From Gammaproteobacteria bacterium (GTDB taxonomy: Bacteria > Pseudomonadota > Gammaproteobacteria > SZUA-152), in assembly GCA_003229995.1 (NCBI GenBank), contig QIGJ01000198.1, forward strand, positions 1 to 8,532: a stretch of 8,532 bases of DNA. The letters run 5' to 3'. Below the pieces are notes generated by a model that worked only from the letters and a program-made list of their open reading frames with translations, was not told where the DNA came from and did no database searches. Positions 5,181 through 8,532 of this stretch are shown here, one piece after another (the first letter of the stretch is position 1; each line of letters begins with the position of its first letter). A program made the position numbers and the translations under genes.

Positions 5181-7376
5181 ATGCTTTTTGGGCGCAAAAA
5201 GAAAAATCCGATAAAAATTGTCGACAAAAAAGTCGAAAAGTGGGTGTACACCACTTGCGGTTATTGTTCTACGGGTTGTGCTATCGAAGTGGGTGTTGAT
5301 GCACAAAACAAGGCAGTGGCAACACGCGGTGTCGGCAATGCAGATGTCAATCGTGGCAAACTGTGCATTAAAGGTATTTTTGAAGCTGATATCTTTGAAG
5401 CGAGTGGTCGCGGTAAAGAACCGCTGATTCGAGACTCGATTCACGATGATTATCGTGAAGTTGAATGGGATCAGGCGATGGATAAAGCCGGTGCCGAAAT
5501 ACAGCGTATTCAGGAAAAATACGGTCGTGACTCTTTTGCGATTGTTTCCACCGGTCAATTGCTGACGGAGGAATTTTATGCGCTGGGAAAATTATCCCGT
5601 GCTGTGATTGGTACGAATAACTACGATGGCAATACCACGTTGTGCATGGCCTCGGCAGTGTCCGGTTACAAACGCTCCTTCGGTTCTGACGGACCTCCCG
5701 GTTGTTATGAAGATTTTGAGACGACGGATTGCCTGATTGCTTTCGGTTCTAACCTGCCGGAACAGCACCCGATTATTTACTGGCGCATGCGTGAGGAACG
5801 TGAAAAAAGACATTTTCCGTTAATTGTGATTGACCCCCGTGTCACCATGTTCGCGCAGTTTGCAGACATGCATTTACCCATTACACCGGGCACTGATGTG
5901 GTGTTGTTAAATTCACTGATGCACGTCATTCTTGCCGAAGGCTTGGAAGATCGTGAGTACATCAACAACTACACGAATGGCATCGACGACGTTGAAGCCT
6001 GTGTGAAAGATTACGACCCGGTGAGTGCCGCAAAAATCTGCGGTATCGATGAAGATACGATTCGCACCGTAGCACGACTGTATGGCAAGGCCGGTGCGGC
6101 AATGTCAATCTGGACCATGGGCATTAATCAGTCCACTCACGGTTCTGATGGTGTGGTTGGTATCAATAATCTCAATCTGATAACCGGTAACATCGGCAAG
6201 CCGGGTGGCACGTCGTTGTCGATTACCGGACAATGCAATGCCATGGGGACACGGGAATGGTCATCGTGCTCGGGTTTGCCGGGTTATCGTTATCTGGAAA
6301 ACCCGCAAGACCGTGAAGACATCGGTAAATTCTGGGGCGTTGACCCCGAGTTTTTCCCCAAAAAACGGGGTCTCGCAGAAACGGATATCTTTCCCGCGAT
6401 TGAAACCGGGCAGATTAAAGGCTTGTGGCTGGTCGCAACCAATCCCATGACCTCGATGCCAAATACCGCACGGATTCGTAAAACACTGGAAAAACTGGAA
6501 TGCCTGATTGTGCAAGACTCCTATCGTGATGTGGAAACCACCGAGTACGCGCACATCTTTTTCCCTGCTGCGGTATGGGCAGAAAAAGAAGGTGTGTTCA
6601 CCAACACCGAGCGTCGCGTAAACATTGTGCGCAAAGTGACAGAACCCTATGCCAACTCCAAATCCGATCTCTGGATTATCAACGAAATGGCTAAGCGTTT
6701 TGAACAAGGTAAAAAGGTCGTCTTCCCAGACACTCCGTCAGCAGTGTTTGATGAAATGCGTGAATTGTCCAAAGGCCGCCTGGTGGATATCTCCGGCATG
6801 AGCCACGACAAACTGGAAAGCCAGCGTGGCTTGCAATGGCCATGCCGGGAAGACGACGTTGATGCGAACGGCAATGCAGAGGGTGACCGGCGTCTCTACG
6901 TCGATGGAAAATTCCAGTACGCAGATGGCAAAGCCAAGCTGATTCCGTTGCCGTTTATTGATAACAATGAAGTCCCCGATGAAGAATATCCCTTCTGGAT
7001 GAACTCAGGGCGTCTGGTTGAGCATTTCCATACACGCACCAAAACCGGCAAAGTGGGCAACTGCAATAAATACAGTCCGACCCCTTTTATGGAAATGAAC
7101 CCTGATGCCGCAACGGAGTTGGGTGTGGAGCATATGTCCTATGTGCGGGTGGTGTCAAAACGGGGTGATGCTGTTGTGCTGGCGCAACTGACACAACGTG
7201 TGCCACACAACATGGTGTTTATTCCTTTTCATTTTCATGATTGTGTTAACCGGTTGACACTGGGTTTGCTTGACCCTCATTCACGTCAGCCTGCCTTCAA
7301 GCAGAATGCAGTGCGCATAGAACATGTGGACCAGCAAGAAGCTGCAAAAATGAATGTTGAACTGCGTAAATTTTAA
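5181..7376 (+). CDS. nasA: Cytoplasmic molybdopterin nitrate reductase catalytic subunit (NasA/NarB/NapA-like)
   Basis: A 731-residue bis-MGD molybdoenzyme of the DMSO reductase superfamily, inferred to reduce nitrate to nitrite. The N-terminal [4Fe-4S] motif is C26-x2-C29-x3-C33 ... C62, with K64 in the CxKG that links cluster and cofactor. The likely molybdenum ligand is C155 in TTLCMASAV, and the following FGSDGPPGCYED is NapA/Nas-like, as are SITGQCNAMGTRE, the IDPR and LPITPGTD stretches, VEHFHTRTKTG and, near the C-terminus, DPHSRQPAFKQ. Length is close to cyanobacterial NarB (about 730), and the C-terminal [2Fe-2S] extension of enteric NasA (about 870) is absent. The N-terminus (MLFGRKKKNP) has no twin-arginine signal or hydrophobic stretch, so the enzyme should stay in the cytoplasm. 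GGAGAG precedes the ATG by 4 nt. Context with narK and nirBD strongly supports nitrate; sequence alone cannot exclude another oxyanion. Confidence 0.88.
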   Translation: MLFGRKKKNPIKIVDKKVEKWVYTTCGYCSTGCAIEVGVDAQNKAVATRGVGNADVNRGKLCIKGIFEADIFEASGRGKEPLIRDSIHDDYREVEWDQAMDKAGAEIQRIQEKYGRDSFAIVSTGQLLTEEFYALGKLSRAVIGTNNYDGNTTLCMASAVSGYKRSFGSDGPPGCYEDFETTDCLIAFGSNLPEQHPIIYWRMREEREKRHFPLIVIDPRVTMFAQFADMHLPITPGTDVVLLNSLMHVILAEGLEDREYINNYTNGIDDVEACVKDYDPVSAAKICGIDEDTIRTVARLYGKAGAAMSIWTMGINQSTHGSDGVVGINNLNLITGNIGKPGGTSLSITGQCNAMGTREWSSCSGLPGYRYLENPQDREDIGKFWGVDPEFFPKKRGLAETDIFPAIETGQIKGLWLVATNPMTSMPNTARIRKTLEKLECLIVQDSYRDVETTEYAHIFFPAAVWAEKEGVFTNTERRVNIVRKVTEPYANSKSDLWIINEMAKRFEQGKKVVFPDTPSAVFDEMRELSKGRLVDISGMSHDKLESQRGLQWPCREDDVDANGNAEGDRRLYVDGKFQYADGKAKLIPLPFIDNNEVPDEEYPFWMNSGRLVEHFHTRTKTGKVGNCNKYSPTPFMEMNPDAATELGVEHMSYVRVVSKRGDAVVLAQLTQRVPHNMVFIPFHFHDCVNRLTLGLLDPHSRQPAFKQNAVRIEHVDQQEAAKMNVELRKF

Positions 7377-7390
7377 GTTTGGAGTAAACC

Positions 7391-8532
7391 ATGTTTCAAG
7401 TCCGCGATGATGAACCAAAATATGCCTTTCTCTCTGATCCCGATGTGCGTGAGAAAAATGCACACGGGAAATTTATTGAGCTGGTAGAAAAATCCAGCGC
7501 GCTGCATGGCCAGAGTTTATATATTAATAACGATGCAGGAGTGGGTGACAACCCGAACCGTTACAAACAGCACGGTTTTCATTTTACCGCAGACAACTGT
7601 ATCGCCTGTCATGCCTGTGAAGCAGCATGCAGCGAAAAAAATGATAACCCGGCACACCTTGCATTCCGCAGTGTCGGTTACGTTGAAGGCGGAACATATC
7701 CGGCTTATCAGCGCATGAACATTTCCATGGCCTGCAATCATTGTGACGACCCGGTTTGCCTGACGGGATGTCCTACGCGTGCCTATACAAAATTTGCCGA
7801 ATATGGTGCAGTGTTACAGGATCCGGATATCTGTTTTGGTTGTGGTTATTGCACTTGGGTTTGCCCCTACAATGCACCGCAACTTGATCCTGTAAAAGGA
7901 GAAGTATCGAAATGTAACATGTGTGTGGATCGTCTGGAAGTCGGCTTGAAACCCGCCTGTGTATCCGCCTGCCTGGGAGGCGCACTGGAATTTGGTGTCA
8001 TTGAAAACACACCGGAAAATCGTGATCAGGCCAAACTGGATATTCCGGGTTTTCCCACTACGGATATCACCCATCCTAATATTCGTTTTCAGCAAAAACG
8101 CAGTATGCCGCGTGAAATGAGCCGCCCGGACTCCATGCCATTGAAATATCACCGTGATGACGCAGAAGGTAGATATGTGCCGGTGGTGGATGAAACAAAA
8201 GGCAAACTACAACGCCAATGGAACCTTCATAAATTATTAGGCTCCCACGAAAACGCTCACATTATTTTCACACTGTGCGCACAAACGGTAATTGGTGCCT
8301 TTATGTTGCTGATGTTCGCACCATGGTTGGGAATGTCAGCCGTGATCACAGCCAGATCCGAAGCCTTCCTGCCATTGTTTGCCACCCTGTTTGTCATACT
8401 TGCCATCGGCATGTTCAAACTCAACATGCACCTCGGCAAACCATTACGTTTTTATCGCGGGTTTAATAACTGGCGACTGTCACCGGTCAGCCGTGAAATT
8501 GCCGGCATATCACTCTTTTTTGGTGGTATGGT
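7391..8532 (+). CDS. Fused DmsB-like 4x[4Fe-4S] ferredoxin and DmsC-like membrane anchor (partial, 3' end beyond window)
   Basis: The first 380 codons of a gene that is still open at the window edge. GGAG (7381-7384) lies 6 nt before the ATG. Residues 1-69 form an extension absent from E. coli DmsB. Four complete cysteine groups follow: C70/73/76/80, C115/118/123/127, C148/151/154/158 and C175/178/190/194, enough for four [4Fe-4S] clusters; CTWVCPYNAPQ is DmsB-like. From about residue 285 the protein becomes a membrane anchor: helices at about 290-312 and 324-345, then HLGKPLRFYRGFNNW and SPVSRE, the DmsC-family loop signature, and a third helix starting at about 370. The likely role is to carry electrons from membrane quinol to the molybdoenzyme 14 bp upstream. 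No Tat signal is present, so the cluster domain should be cytoplasmic. The end of the DmsC domain cannot be seen. Confidence 0.9.
   Translation, partial: MFQVRDDEPKYAFLSDPDVREKNAHGKFIELVEKSSALHGQSLYINNDAGVGDNPNRYKQHGFHFTADNCIACHACEAACSEKNDNPAHLAFRSVGYVEGGTYPAYQRMNISMACNHCDDPVCLTGCPTRAYTKFAEYGAVLQDPDICFGCGYCTWVCPYNAPQLDPVKGEVSKCNMCVDRLEVGLKPACVSACLGGALEFGVIENTPENRDQAKLDIPGFPTTDITHPNIRFQQKRSMPREMSRPDSMPLKYHRDDAEGRYVPVVDETKGKLQRQWNLHKLLGSHENAHIIFTLCAQTVIGAFMLLMFAPWLGMSAVITARSEAFLPLFATLFVILAIGMFKLNMHLGKPLRFYRGFNNWRLSPVSREIAGISLFFGGM

Noticed and set aside
6261..6707. 148-codon minus-strand open frame within the nitrate reductase gene
   Set aside because: It is antisense to a well-conserved stretch of the molybdoenzyme and shows no family features.
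5181..8532. Reading the last two genes as a DMSO reductase (DmsABC)
   Set aside because: The catalytic subunit has NapA/Nas motifs (C155 ligand in CMASAV, SITGQCNAMGTRE) instead of a DmsA serine ligand, has no Tat signal, and sits with narK and nirBD.

Overview
The window holds a compact nitrate-assimilation locus from a proteobacterium, most likely a gammaproteobacterium. That placement rests on the NADH-type NirBD, the textbook proteobacterial RpoN (-24/-12) and NtrC sites, and roughly 48-50% GC. No ribosomal or housekeeping marker is present to name a genus.

Layout: positions 1-332 are gene-poor, with a degenerate dispersed-repeat-like stretch and a hairpin but no credible CDS. A narK-family nitrate/nitrite transporter lies on the minus strand (333-1802). 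A 575-bp divergent regulatory region (1803-2377) separates it from a plus-strand operon: nirB (2378-4816), nirD (4822-5142), a cytoplasmic NasA/NarB/NapA-type molybdopterin nitrate reductase (5181-7376), and a fused DmsB-like four-cluster ferredoxin plus DmsC-like membrane anchor (7391 to beyond the window end). Gaps inside the operon are 5, 38 and 14 bp, and each plus-strand gene has its own Shine-Dalgarno sequence.

How the genes would work together (inference): NarK brings nitrate into the cytoplasm, the molybdoenzyme reduces it to nitrite, and NirBD reduces nitrite to ammonium with NADH. The usual NasB/NasC or ferredoxin donor to the nitrate reductase is not seen. In its place is a DmsBC-like fusion, suggesting that electrons come from the membrane quinol pool. 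The catalytic subunit has no Tat signal, so this would be a quinol-linked assimilatory nitrate reductase facing the cytoplasm.

Regulation: I find a perfect-core sigma-54 promoter for nirB, a near-perfect one for narK on the opposite strand, and two NtrC-type palindromes at about -120 (nirB) and -98 (narK). This points to nitrogen-limitation control of both transcripts, in contrast to the FNR/NarL control of the respiratory nir operon of E. coli. A sigma-70-like promoter overlapping one NtrC site recalls the dual glnA promoters of enterics.
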